Below are positions 43,422 through 52,748 of a DNA stretch of 64,000 bases, piece after piece. Position numbers and translations under genes: made by a program. The DNA is from Variovorax atrisoli 110B (GTDB taxonomy: Bacteria; Pseudomonadota; Gammaproteobacteria; Burkholderiales; Burkholderiaceae_C). The stretch is taken from assembly GCF_000382045.1 (NCBI RefSeq), contig NZ_KB907461.1, forward strand, positions 124,001 through 188,000, in the 5' to 3' direction. Within the stretch, counting starts at the first letter, position 1. Each line of letters starts with the position of its first letter. The notes below the pieces were generated by a model that made no database searches, was not told where the DNA came from, and saw only the letters and a list, made by a program, of their open reading frames with translations.

Positions 43422-44344
43422 GCACCATCGTCATCACGGCCGAAGCGATTGCGCCCAGCGCCGTCGCACTGCTGCAAGGCCATGAGCTCGTCTACACCGG
43501 CAAGACGCCCACGCCGGAAGACATCGTCGCCCTGTGCAGGCAGCACAACCCGGCGGCGATGATCGTGCGATACGGCAAGGTCGGCGCGGCTGCGATGGAT
43601 GCGGCTCCCGCTCTGCGCGTCATTTCCAAGCATGGGTCGGGCACCGACAACATCGACAAGGCAGCGGCCAAGGAACGCGGTATCGAGGTGGTCGCCGCCG
43701 TGGGGGCCAACGCCAACGCAGTCGCCGAACATGCATTCGCCTTGCTTCTGGCCTGTGCCAAGTCGATTCCAGCCGTCGATGCCCGGATGCACGCCGGTCA
43801 CTGGGAGAAAGCCTCTCACTCCAGCCTCGAACTCTCCGGTCGTACGGTGGGCATCGTGGGTCTGGGAGCCATCGGCCGTCGTTTCGCTCGGATGGCCGAG
43901 GGCTTTGGAATGAAGATCGTCGCGTTCGACCCGTTCGCCAAGGATGTGCCCGACCACGTGACGCTGGTCGACCTGGAGGAGTTGTTCGCTCGGTCCGACG
44001 TCATCTCGCTGCACTGCCCCCTGACGGAGGACAACCAGGGGCTGCTCAACGCGAACACGCTCGCGCGTTGCAAGCCTGGAGTCATCATCGTGAACACGGC
44101 ACGCGGCGCTCTGATCGACGAGGCGGCACTGCTGGATTCCGTGCGCACCGGACACGTCCGCGCAGCGGGCCTGGACAGCTTCGCCGTGGAGCCCATGGCG
44201 CCCGGCCATCCATTCCAGTCCCAACGCGGCTTCGTGTTGAGCCCCCACGTCGGTTCGGTGACTTCCGACGCGTACATCAACATGGGCGAATCGGCTGCCA
44301 GGAACGCGCTCGCCGTGCTCGCCAGGCAGGCTGAAGCGGCCTGA
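43418..44344 (+). CDS. D-isomer specific 2-hydroxyacid dehydrogenase
   Basis: 308 residues from GTG 43418. The NAD-binding motif VGIVGLGAIGRRFARM is near 145, catalytic Arg in VNTARGALID, acidic residue in LDSFAVEP and base His in LSPHVGS, the full D-LDH/PGDH set. It reduces a 2-keto acid or oxidises a D-2-hydroxyacid with NAD(H). With the RraA aldolase it may process the keto product of the same pathway. Translationally coupled to the aldolase gene. Confidence 0.93.
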   Translation: MSTIVITAEAIAPSAVALLQGHELVYTGKTPTPEDIVALCRQHNPAAMIVRYGKVGAAAMDAAPALRVISKHGSGTDNIDKAAAKERGIEVVAAVGANANAVAEHAFALLLACAKSIPAVDARMHAGHWEKASHSSLELSGRTVGIVGLGAIGRRFARMAEGFGMKIVAFDPFAKDVPDHVTLVDLEELFARSDVISLHCPLTEDNQGLLNANTLARCKPGVIIVNTARGALIDEAALLDSVRTGHVRAAGLDSFAVEPMAPGHPFQSQRGFVLSPHVGSVTSDAYINMGESAARNALAVLARQAEAA

Positions 44345-44354
44345 GGAGCGTTCC

Positions 44355-45416
44355 ATGCAGCGATGGAAGCACGCTCCCGAAGGCAGCACCTGGGGCGAAT
44401 TCGGAGCCGACGACCAGCGAGGCCGGATGAACCTGGTCGACCGTTCGAAGGTTCTTCAGGGCGTGGCCGAAGTGAAGCTCGGGAAGACCTTCTGTCTGTC
44501 GCTGCCTCTGGACGTGCCCGGCGGAATGACGATGAATCCCCGGCGGATGCCGGCGCAGACCTTCTCGACCCTGCGCGATGGCAAGAGCGCCGGTGCACAG
44601 GGTTTCTGCTGGTCGTACCTCGACGAGGACACGACGCTGACCGATGTGGTCTGCGACGAGGTGCTGGTCATGAATACGCAGTATTCGACCCAATGGGACA
44701 GCCTCGCGCACATGGGCAGTCGCTTCGATGCGGACGGCGACGGCCAGCCCGAAGCCGTCTTCTACAACGGCTTTCGCGCCGGCGTAGAAATTCGCTCCTC
44801 CAAGGAGGCCGAGGGGGCGCCTGTCGACTGGATGCGCTTTCCGGCGCCTCGCGCAGAGGCATTGGGCATCGAGAACCTGGCCGAACACGGCGTTCAAGGG
44901 CGCGGCGTCATGGTCGACCTGGAACACCACATCGGGCGTCGCCGGGAAGCCGTCGGCTACGAGCGACTCATGCGCATCCTCGAGCAAGACCGCGTCGAGA
45001 TCGAGGCTGGGGACATGGTGTGCATCCACACCGGATTCGCCGACACGCTGCTTGCGATGAATCGCCAACCGGATCTCAAGAAGCTTCACGAGACGGGCAG
45101 CGGGCTGGATGGCAACGACGCCAGGCTGCTGAACTGGATCGTCGATGTGCGTCTTGCATGCCTCCTGGCCGACAACCCCGCGGTGGAACTGGTGGTGCCC
45201 CGCCTGACGCAGCCCACGCCCATTCGGGGTCCACGGCTGCCGCTGCACGAGCACTGCCTGTTCAAGAACGGCATTCATCTTGGGGAGTTGTGGCATCTCA
45301 CACCGTTGGCGAAATGGCTTCGAGAGCATGGACGCTCTCGCTTCCTGCTGACAGCACCTCCCTTGCGCCTGCCGGGCGCCGTAGGTTCCCCCGCGACCCC
45401 TATCGCGACCGTGTAA
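44355..45416 (+). CDS. Cyclase-family (kynurenine formamidase-like) hydrolase
   Basis: 353 residues, starting 10 bases after the previous stop. Cyclase-fold traits include the metal-binding stretch 'STQWDSLAHMGSRFDADGDG' and the GVMVDLEHHIG region, with further His near LHEHCLFKNGIH. These Mn/Zn enzymes hydrolyse amides or lactones (isatin hydrolase, formylkynurenine formamidase) or cyclise. The exact reaction is unknown, but hydrolysis of a lactone or amide entering the pathway fits the neighbours. Confidence 0.88.
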   Translation: MQRWKHAPEGSTWGEFGADDQRGRMNLVDRSKVLQGVAEVKLGKTFCLSLPLDVPGGMTMNPRRMPAQTFSTLRDGKSAGAQGFCWSYLDEDTTLTDVVCDEVLVMNTQYSTQWDSLAHMGSRFDADGDGQPEAVFYNGFRAGVEIRSSKEAEGAPVDWMRFPAPRAEALGIENLAEHGVQGRGVMVDLEHHIGRRREAVGYERLMRILEQDRVEIEAGDMVCIHTGFADTLLAMNRQPDLKKLHETGSGLDGNDARLLNWIVDVRLACLLADNPAVELVVPRLTQPTPIRGPRLPLHEHCLFKNGIHLGELWHLTPLAKWLREHGRSRFLLTAPPLRLPGAVGSPATPIATV

Positions 45417-45506
45417 CCCGCACGCTCGTACAGACGGCATCGCGGACCGAGGGGCCGCGTGGGAAGTCGCTGCCTCTGACCAATACCCTTTTTACTGGAG
45501 ACAAAA

Positions 45507-46475
45507 ATGAAGCAATGGATGAAGCCCGCCCTGACCGCAGCCGCAATTGCGCTTGGCCTGGTCGGCGCAGCGCATGCGCAATGGCCCGACAAGCCCATCA
45601 AGCTGGTCGTGCCCTACCCGGCAGGCGGCGCAGCAGACAACACGGCGCGTATCCTGGCGCAGTACCTCGGCGAGCGGCTCAAGCAGCAAATCATCGTCGA
45701 CAACCGCCCGGGGGCGAGCGGGACGATCGGCGCCTCGTATGTGGCAAAGGCACCTGCCGATGGCTACACGCTGCTCCTGGACGCGACCTCTTACACGGTG
45801 AATCCGAGCCTCTTCCCCAAGCTCAACTATGACCCCGCGAAGGAACTCGCCCCGGTCTCGCTCATCATGCAGGTTCCACTGCTCATGGTCGTGCCCGCCA
45901 ACTCCCCGTATGCCTCGGTTGCGGATGTCGTGAAAGCAGCGAAGGCCACTCCTGGAAAGCTCACTTATGCGTCCGCCGGCAGCGGCGGCGCCCAGCACCT
46001 GGCGGCGGAGTTGTTCTCCCAGAACGAGAAGATCTCGATGACGCACATTCCGTACAAGGGTGGGGCGCCGGCACTGACGGACCTGATCGGCGGACAGGTC
46101 GACCTGATGTTCAGCGCGACCACGGCGAGCGGAGCGTTCGTGAAGGGCGGCAAGCTAAAGCCGCTGGCCATCACGTCGTCCAAGCGGCAGGAAGGCTGGC
46201 CCCAGGTTCCGACTGTCGGGGAGAGCGGCCTCAAGGGTTTCGAAGTGAACGAATGGAACGGCCTGTTCGCGCCGGCGGGCACGCCCCGTCCCATCCTCGA
46301 TCGCCTCGAAACCGAGACTCGCGCCGTCGTTGCAGACAAGGCTGTGGCGAGTCGCTTCGCCGAGATGGGGGTTCAAGGTGTGGGCTCAAGTTCCAAGGAC
46401 TTTGCGGCATTCGTGAAGTCGGAGACCACCAAGTGGGCTGGCGTCATCAAGGGCGGCAACATCAAGGTCGATTGA
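45507..46475 (+). CDS. Bug/TctC-family periplasmic solute receptor
   Basis: 322 residues with signal peptide ending GLVGAAHAQ. Motifs: 'WPDKPIKLVVPYPAGGAADNT', IIVDNRPGASGTIGA and KAPADGYTLLL. ACTGGAGA precedes the start. It is the second Bug of the operon, preceding a third by 27 bases. Confidence 0.95.
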   Translation: MKQWMKPALTAAAIALGLVGAAHAQWPDKPIKLVVPYPAGGAADNTARILAQYLGERLKQQIIVDNRPGASGTIGASYVAKAPADGYTLLLDATSYTVNPSLFPKLNYDPAKELAPVSLIMQVPLLMVVPANSPYASVADVVKAAKATPGKLTYASAGSGGAQHLAAELFSQNEKISMTHIPYKGGAPALTDLIGGQVDLMFSATTASGAFVKGGKLKPLAITSSKRQEGWPQVPTVGESGLKGFEVNEWNGLFAPAGTPRPILDRLETETRAVVADKAVASRFAEMGVQGVGSSSKDFAAFVKSETTKWAGVIKGGNIKVD

Positions 46476-46502
46476 TTCGTAGCGCACAGAGTGGAGAGAT
46501 AC

Positions 46503-47486
46503 ATGTCGAAAGCACCCTCACTGGCGCCGATTCTGGGGCTTGCCCTTGTGGCCGCCCTGGCCGTCAACGTCTCGGCTCACGCCGCTGACACCTATCCGAA
46601 CAAGGCGGTCAAGGTCGTCGTTCCCTATCCTCCCGGCGGCGCGGTGGACCAGGTCACACGCCGCGTCGCGCAGAAGCTCACCGAGCAAACCGGACAGAGC
46701 TTCTTCATCGACAACAAGGCGGGAGGAACCGGCACCATCGGCATCGGTCAAGTCGTGCGGTCGGCACCGGATGGCTACACCCTGGTGGCGAACGATCTGA
46801 CCTATTCCATCCTGCCGTACGTATTCAAGAAGCTGCCGTGGGACCATGACCACGACCTGGTTCCCATCGCAGCATTCAACTTCGCCCCGGTGGCTGTGGT
46901 CGTCGCAAGCGATTCGAAGTTCAAGACACTGGCAGACCTCGTCGCGTATGCGAAGGCCAACCCCGGCAAACTGAACTACGGCACCGGTGGCTCCGGAACC
47001 ATGCCGCACTTCGGAACCGAGGCGTTGAAGCGTGCGGCGGGCTTCGAGGCGACGCACGTCCCTTTCAAGGGCAACGGTGAAGCCACGATGGCGCTGCTGG
47101 GAAACCAGATCGACTTCCAGTTGGCTTCGACGGCAGGCATCATCAGCCAGGTCAAAGGAGGCAAGGTCCGCCTCCTGGCGATCAGCGGCGCCAAACGCCT
47201 GAATGCACTGCCCGACGTGCCGACCTTCGCCGAGGCCGGATTCAAAGGCTACAGCGTCGTGAACTTCACGGGCCTATGGACCCCGAAGGGCACGCCTGCG
47301 CCAGTCGTCGCCAAGCTTCAGAAAGAGATCGTGGCGGCAATGGCGAGCAAGGACGTCCAGGAATTCGCCGAGAGCATCGGCTCGGTTCCGAACGTTCTGA
47401 GCGGCGATGAGTTCACCAAACTGCTGCGAGAGAACTCGCGGCTTTGGGGACAAGTCGCCGAATCGGCCCAGATCGAGAAGCAGTGA
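46503..47486 (+). CDS. Bug/TctC-family periplasmic solute receptor
   Basis: 327 residues; the start at 46503 is chosen because GGAGAG lies just upstream. Signal peptide ends LAVNVSAHA. Motifs: AVKVVVPYPPGGAVDQVTRR, FFIDNKAGGTGTIG and RSAPDGYTLVA. This is the last gene of the operon and the third receptor in it. No TctA or TctB permease gene follows. Confidence 0.95.
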   Translation: MSKAPSLAPILGLALVAALAVNVSAHAADTYPNKAVKVVVPYPPGGAVDQVTRRVAQKLTEQTGQSFFIDNKAGGTGTIGIGQVVRSAPDGYTLVANDLTYSILPYVFKKLPWDHDHDLVPIAAFNFAPVAVVVASDSKFKTLADLVAYAKANPGKLNYGTGGSGTMPHFGTEALKRAAGFEATHVPFKGNGEATMALLGNQIDFQLASTAGIISQVKGGKVRLLAISGAKRLNALPDVPTFAEAGFKGYSVVNFTGLWTPKGTPAPVVAKLQKEIVAAMASKDVQEFAESIGSVPNVLSGDEFTKLLRENSRLWGQVAESAQIEKQ

Positions 47487-47745
47487 TGACGGCGGGGGGA
47501 GGCGTGTTCTTCCTGGGGCAGCTGGGGGGCGTTGACATCAAGCTCGTCCTGGGGGCTGGCCAGGTCGAGAACGCGCTTCGCGCGAATGCCGAGATGAGCA
47601 GTTGCTGGAGGGCTGCTTTCGATGTGAGTAGAACTTCCGCTTAGCGCCCGGTGCAAAACTTCAAGAGGGTTCAATGATTGACCGCTTGCGTTGAAAAAGC
47701 GGCTGCCCGCCGTGGCCTAACAGCGAGCAGCCGGACCAGCCGGGG

Positions 47746-49086
47746 TCAGTGCATTTCCGCCAAGGCTTCCTTAATGCCCTGTTCCTGCAGCGGTGCGTCG
47801 GCGCCTTCCAGATGCAGTGCCGCCTGCCGTGGAACAGGCGTAGCGCAGTCCTTATGGATCACGCCATCCTTCATGACTAACTGAACCTTGGCCGGGTCCG
47901 TCAACAGAGAAAGATCCTCCAACGGGTCGCCGTCGATGAGAACGACGTCCGCAAGAAACCCCGCCTTCAACTGACCGAGTTCATCTGGCCGCTGCATGAT
48001 TTGGCCGCCCAGTCGGGTCGCAGCCGTCAGCGCTTCCTTCGCTGTCATGCCGATGTAGTCGACAAAGTACTGCAGATCGTTGGCATTGGTGCCATGGGGC
48101 ATCCACGCAAAGCCGTAATCACCGCCCGGCAGGATGCGAATGCCGCGCTTGTGCATCTCGCGCAACGAGGCTGATGCGATTTCCAGTTCGCGCTTATAGC
48201 CCATTTGAGTGGCGACGGCTTCGGTGATGCCGTACTCGGCCGCGTTGTAGGTCGTACGAATGAGCCACCCGATGCCGGGCGCGACGAAGTGCTGGTCCTT
48301 GGCCGCCTCCAGCATGTCCAACGCTTCCGAATCGGCAAAGCTGGCGTGGTAGACCATTTCAATGCCGTGGCGCACACACTGCTTGACCGATTCGCTGGAG
48401 CGCGCATGCGCTGCCATGCGTTTGCCGTAGCGCTTGGCTTCCTGCGCCAGCATGGCTACTTCGTCGTCCGCAAACGGCGACATTTCGGCCGGAAGGCCGG
48501 CGATGTACTCGCCGGACAGATTGATCTTCAGGTGATCAACGCCGTACTTGATAAAGGTGCGGGCCGACTTGCGGATCTCTTCGGGGCCGCAGCACACGCT
48601 GCCGAAGCTGAGCTCCTCAAATTTCATGTGTGGCAATGTGTTGTCGCCCAGCGCGCCGATGGTGGTGATCTCCTGGCTGCCGGCGAGGTAGCGTGGGCCT
48701 GGAAATTCACCTGCGTCGATGGCGTTGCGCAAGACCACGTCCAGCCGCGGCTTGGCCGCTGCGGCACCGATCGCGGAGGTCCATCCCATGTCGAGGTAGC
48801 GCTTGGCAACGCGCACGCACCAGAGCATGTGCTCCTCAGGCGGCATGAACTGAATGGCCGCGAGCGAAGGCTGGTCGTTCCATGAGAAGTGCGTGTGGGC
48901 CTCGGTCATCCCCGGCATGAGAAAGCGGCCCTTGCCATCGATCACGCGCGCATCGTCGGTGCTCGCGCGCTTTGGAAAGCGAGCGACTTCTACGATGCGC
49001 TTTCCTTCGACGAGAAGGTCGCCGGTAAATGTATCTTCGCCCGAGCCGTCGAAGATGCGGACATTGGTGAATGCAATACGGGTCAT
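47746..49086 (-). CDS. Amidohydrolase-superfamily enzyme
   Basis: 446 residues; the start at 49086 has GGAGGAGA upstream. Metal-dependent hydrolase motifs: GMTEAHTHFSW (HxH) near 62, HLKINLSG (bridging Lys) near 185, AAHARSS and VYHASFAD His residues, and PGGDYGFAW with the catalytic Asp near 330. The group is imidazolonepropionase/Xaa-Pro dipeptidase-like; the substrate is an amide or cyclic amide of unknown identity. It is the last of three genes read leftward behind the FAH hydrolase. Confidence 0.9.
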   Translation of the reverse strand: MTRIAFTNVRIFDGSGEDTFTGDLLVEGKRIVEVARFPKRASTDDARVIDGKGRFLMPGMTEAHTHFSWNDQPSLAAIQFMPPEEHMLWCVRVAKRYLDMGWTSAIGAAAAKPRLDVVLRNAIDAGEFPGPRYLAGSQEITTIGALGDNTLPHMKFEELSFGSVCCGPEEIRKSARTFIKYGVDHLKINLSGEYIAGLPAEMSPFADDEVAMLAQEAKRYGKRMAAHARSSESVKQCVRHGIEMVYHASFADSEALDMLEAAKDQHFVAPGIGWLIRTTYNAAEYGITEAVATQMGYKRELEIASASLREMHKRGIRILPGGDYGFAWMPHGTNANDLQYFVDYIGMTAKEALTAATRLGGQIMQRPDELGQLKAGFLADVVLIDGDPLEDLSLLTDPAKVQLVMKDGVIHKDCATPVPRQAALHLEGADAPLQEQGIKEALAEMH

Positions 49087-49147
49087 CGTTGTCTCCTCCG
49101 GCTTGCGGTGCCGGCCATAGGTTGTCGAACTGGAATCCGGAGCTGGC

Positions 49148-49936
49148 TCAGGGCAGTGCCGCGTAGAAGGCTTCAAGCTCTTGGGCGCAGCGCTGTGGCT
49201 GCTCGAAAGTCGTCCAGTGCCCGCATCCTTCAAGCACGACGAGGCGGCTGCCTGCGATGCGTTCCTGCATGGTGCGGACATTGACCGCGGGGGCTACGCC
49301 ATCCTGGTCGCCGGTGACCAGGAGCGTTGGCACATCGATGCGTTCGAGCACAGCCGATTGCGCCTCGGCGAGCGCTGCACAGCTTTGCGCATAGCCTTCG
49401 GGCGACTGGCGCATCACGCTCTCGCGCACCAGCGCGAGCACTGCCGGCTGCTGCTCCTTTGTCTGTGTGCTCGTCGCGCCTTTCACGATGGCATCGGCAA
49501 TCTCCTGCATGGCCGCCACACCGCCGCGCGCCGCGTTGGCACGGGCCGCGATGTTGGGGCGCGCGGCCTCGGGAGGCGCAGCCAGCGGGCCGAACAGCGC
49601 CAGCGATTTCAGGGTGCCAGGCCTGCGCAGTGCCAGGTGCTGGGCGACGATCGTGCCCATCGAGTGCGCCATCACATGCACCGACTCTATGTCGAGCTTC
49701 GAGAGAAGCCGCGTCATCGTCTCCACGTAGTGCTCGATCGACAGCGTCTGGCCGTCGGCGGGCAGCGGTGACCTCGCGCTGCCCGGCAGGTCGGGTCTGA
49801 TGCGGCGAAAGCCACCGAGCGCCGGCAGTATGGGTGTCCAGTTGTTCGACGAACCGCCCAGCCCGTGGATGCACAGCAGCGCCGCGCCTTCGCCATCGAT
49901 CTCGACAGTCAGATCATTCAGGATTTGAGTCGTCAT
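49148..49936 (-). CDS. Alpha/beta hydrolase (enol-lactone/C-C hydrolase type)
   Basis: 262 residues. Oxyanion LLCIHGLGGSSNNW, nucleophile elbow VMAHSMGTIVAQ, acid Asp in LLVTGDQDGVAP and base His in EGCGHWTTFEQP form the complete triad. The size and the small cap match 3-oxoadipate enol-lactonase (PcaD)-like hydrolases. Following an FAH-family enzyme and preceding an amidohydrolase, it probably opens a lactone or ester in the same breakdown route. Confidence 0.9.
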   Translation of the reverse strand: MTTQILNDLTVEIDGEGAALLCIHGLGGSSNNWTPILPALGGFRRIRPDLPGSARSPLPADGQTLSIEHYVETMTRLLSKLDIESVHVMAHSMGTIVAQHLALRRPGTLKSLALFGPLAAPPEAARPNIAARANAARGGVAAMQEIADAIVKGATSTQTKEQQPAVLALVRESVMRQSPEGYAQSCAALAEAQSAVLERIDVPTLLVTGDQDGVAPAVNVRTMQERIAGSRLVVLEGCGHWTTFEQPQRCAQELEAFYAALP

Positions 49937-49946
49937 GCACACCCCT

Positions 49947-50816
49947 TCAGACGAACTTGTTCTCGATGGTGCCGAGTCGGTCGATTTCCACGCGCACGAC
50001 GTCGCCCGCACGCAGGTAGCGCGGCGGGCTCATGCCCATGCCTACGCCGGCGGGCGTGCCAGTGGCGATGACGTCTCCGGGGTAGAGGGTGATGCCGCGC
50101 GAGACGGTCTCGATCAACGTGGGAATGTCAAAGATCATGTTCTCGGTCGGACCGTCTTGGCGCATCTCGCCGTTGACCCAGCAACGCACGCGCGTCTTGG
50201 TACCGTCGAACTCATCCGCGGTAATGATCCATGGTCCCATGGGGCAAAAGGTGTCGAAAGACTTGCCCATGTCCCACTGCCCATGGCGCATCTGAACGTC
50301 GCGGGCGGTCACGTCGTTGACGACCGTGTAGCCGAACACATGCGACATCGCAACGGCACGAGCGATGTTCTTGCCTCCCTTGCCGATCACGACGGCCAGT
50401 TCGGCTTCGTAGTCGATCTGCGTCGACACCTCGGAAGGCACAAGCACGTCGTCATAGGGGCCGACGACGCACTCGGGTACCTTGGTGAAGACAATGGGCC
50501 ACTCGTCGGTCTTGGCTGCGTTGTCCTTGAACACCGAGGCAGACAGTTCCTTGGCATGAGCGTGGTAGTTGCGGCCCACACACCAGAGATTGCGGCGCGG
50601 TTTGGGAAGCGGCGCATCCAGCACCACGTCGGCCAGCTTGACCGCAGGCCCGGACGCTTCCGGGAGCGAGCCGCCCTCGGCCAGGGATTCGATCAGCGTC
50701 AGCGCGCCACTATCGGCTTGGAGCTGGGTGAGTTGCAATGGGGTGATGGTCTTCCCGTCGGCGGAAACGAGGCCGACCTTTCGGTCGCCGTTGCTTGTAA
50801 AAGTGGCGATTCGCAT
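49947..50816 (-). CDS. Fumarylacetoacetate hydrolase-family enzyme
   Basis: 289 residues. FAH fold: 'NLWCVGRNYHAHAKEL' and metal ligands in DYEAELAVVIG (Glu-x-Glu) and TVVNDVTARD (Asp), with the C-terminal GDVIATGTPAGVGMG loop. Members hydrolyse C-C bonds of acylpyruvates or decarboxylate/hydrate 2-oxo acids. It is the first gene of a leftward operon, divergent from the AraC gene at 51002. Confidence 0.93.
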   Translation of the reverse strand: MRIATFTSNGDRKVGLVSADGKTITPLQLTQLQADSGALTLIESLAEGGSLPEASGPAVKLADVVLDAPLPKPRRNLWCVGRNYHAHAKELSASVFKDNAAKTDEWPIVFTKVPECVVGPYDDVLVPSEVSTQIDYEAELAVVIGKGGKNIARAVAMSHVFGYTVVNDVTARDVQMRHGQWDMGKSFDTFCPMGPWIITADEFDGTKTRVRCWVNGEMRQDGPTENMIFDIPTLIETVSRGITLYPGDVIATGTPAGVGMGMSPPRYLRAGDVVRVEIDRLGTIENKFV

Positions 50817-51001
50817 GAAGGTTTGCTCCTGTGTATTAGCGAGGCGCCAACTTTAGGAATCGCGAGCCGAGCGCGCTTATCGAGCGATCCGGCGGCGTAT
50901 CAAATCGTCTGGTGTGGTCCTAAGGACTTACCCCAGGCGCTATGCCGGTCAGGGTTGCGGGGAGGAACAATCACATCAATCCACCTCGATGAAGCACTCA
51001 G

Positions 51002-51871
51002 ATGCAGGAAGCCTATGCACTCCACGAAGGCGCGTTCGGCACGGCAATCGTCCTGGAGGCGAGCGCCAATCTGGTGTCGCATGCACATTCGGAAACGCAG
51101 CTCGCCCTTTGGCTGGGCGGCGCGCGTGCCTGCGCGCACGTCGGTACGGAAATCGTGCCCTACAGCGAAAGCGTGGCGCTAGGCGTCAATGCGTTTGAGG
51201 CGCACGACATGGTGCGCCTGGACGACAACGGTTCGAGCCTGTTCATCGTCTTCATGATCAAAAAGGACTGGCTCGATGAGCTTGGTCAGGCGAAGGACCG
51301 CAGCTTCCGGTTTCCGTCACCGCGGGTTCCCATCAGCGACGCGTTGCGCCGTTCGTGCTGGCGGGTACTGGATCTGATGATCTCCGCTGGCGGCGGACGC
51401 AAGCAGATCGACAACGAAGTGGAGCGCTTGCTGGAAGCGGCCATTGCGGCGTCTACGATCGGCGTCGATGCGCCCGCTGTGGGGGGCGGCATTGGCGTTA
51501 CCCTGGACCATCGCCTGCGCGCAGCTATCGCTCATATGCGGGCGCACGTGTCTGAAAAGACGACCATCGATGAAATTGCCGCCAAGGTTGGGCTGTCGCG
51601 CGCCCATTTCTTTGCGCTGTTCCGTGACCAGCTGCACACGACGCCGCAGGTGTTCTGGAGTGGGGTAAGAGTCGAGGAGGCGATGCGGCGCGTCAGCGAA
51701 GGTGGCGAACTTACAGATGTGGCACTCGATCTGGGGTTTTCAGCCCCCGGCAATTTCTCGCGCTTCTTCAAGGAACACACCGGGATTTCACCCTCGATTT
51801 TCAAGCGAGCTACACGCGCACCTTCGCCAGTCACTGTCACGGGAATACCGAGAGAAGGCCAGTCGTCTTAG
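51002..51871 (+). CDS. AraC-family regulator divergent from the FAH operon
   Basis: 289 residues. An AraC_binding-like amino domain (residues 10-140) precedes two HTH motifs at about 185-280: TIDEIAAKVGLSRAHFFALF and LTDVALDLGFSAPGNFSRFF followed by the HTGISPS signature. Divergent orientation with a 185-base spacer from the FAH gene makes it the likely regulator of the FAH/hydrolase/amidohydrolase operon. Confidence 0.93.
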   Translation: MQEAYALHEGAFGTAIVLEASANLVSHAHSETQLALWLGGARACAHVGTEIVPYSESVALGVNAFEAHDMVRLDDNGSSLFIVFMIKKDWLDELGQAKDRSFRFPSPRVPISDALRRSCWRVLDLMISAGGGRKQIDNEVERLLEAAIAASTIGVDAPAVGGGIGVTLDHRLRAAIAHMRAHVSEKTTIDEIAAKVGLSRAHFFALFRDQLHTTPQVFWSGVRVEEAMRRVSEGGELTDVALDLGFSAPGNFSRFFKEHTGISPSIFKRATRAPSPVTVTGIPREGQSS

Positions 51872-52321
51872 GTACTCAGAGGAACTCCGGAATTGTCTGC
51901 GGCCTGATCAAAGAACAAGCTACCCATGGCGAAGACTTGCCAAACACCGAGCGGCATCAACGTCGGGTCTGTGCTCGGGCGACTGTTTTCGCGACCGAAT
52001 CGGACATTGCCCGTGGCAACACGAGCGGCAGTTCTTGGCCGCATCGCGTCGACTCGGTGAACGGCCGGTTCTGGCCGACCTTCGCCTGTCGACTACCAGG
52101 CGCTTCAAGCCCGCTGCTGTCATTCCCGGCGTTGAATCCGACGCTCTCAAGCAGACGTTCCCTCAGGTCGGCAAACCTGCCGGCGGAGCTCCGGGCATTC
52201 GGCTGCGCATCGCTCGTCCGCTCGGATTTGGCGCTGAAGGTAATAACGGCCCCTTCGGACACTGACTCCGCCATTTTGCTCACGACCAGCCAGTCAGTGA
52301 GAGTAGGCGTACCCTAGATCT
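51872..52321. other. Non-coding stretch
   Basis: About 450 bases, less GC-rich than the surroundings. No coding frame or repeat ends recognised. A phrase near 52069-52090 (GTTCTGGCCGACCTTCGCCTGTC) loosely resembles one near 54635-54655, possibly a degenerate intergenic repeat. Confidence 0.35.
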
Positions 52322-52738
52322 CTACCAGCCCACCGCCTCGTCGTCACCCCCAAAAGCAGCCGGCACGTCCTTGAAGTGCGGTAGATCATCCTTCACCGGC
52401 ATTACCGCATGCTGACAGCGGATGTGGAAGGTCGGCTTGAAGAGGTCGGGCGGCAGCAGGAAGCCGCTCACACCGCGCATATTCATTCCCGGGGATTCGC
52501 CGAACAGCAGCGTGCCGCAGTGGGCGCAACGGGTCCGCGGCATGGTCTGATACGTCCAGGTCGTGGTGTCGCCGCCGGCGAGCTTGACGCTGGCGGCCGG
52601 GAAAAGCGCCAGCGGTGAATACCCGCCACCTGTCACGGCGCGGCAATCGCCGCAGTGGCAGTAGAACTGCGCGATCGGTGCCTCGCTCAAGTGCAGTTGC
52701 ACCTGGCCACAGCGGCATTGCAGGATGGTTGGTTGCAT
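52322..52738 (-). CDS. GFA-family (formaldehyde-activating enzyme-like) zinc protein
   Basis: 138 residues from ATG 52738. Zn-binding Cys motifs are CRCGQV, CHCGDCRAV and CAHCGTLLF, the GFA arrangement. Family members are annotated as glutathione-dependent formaldehyde-activating enzymes, but most are of unknown role. It is 10 bases downstream of the monooxygenase-like gene and probably cotranscribed. Confidence 0.92.
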   Translation of the reverse strand: MQPTILQCRCGQVQLHLSEAPIAQFYCHCGDCRAVTGGGYSPLALFPAASVKLAGGDTTTWTYQTMPRTRCAHCGTLLFGESPGMNMRGVSGFLLPPDLFKPTFHIRCQHAVMPVKDDLPHFKDVPAAFGGDDEAVGW

Positions 52739-52748
52739 GGTGGCCTCC

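Noticed and set aside
47682..47702. CCGCTT/AAGCGG hairpin as terminator of the Bug operon
   Set aside because: The stem is short and there is no T-run on the plus strand.
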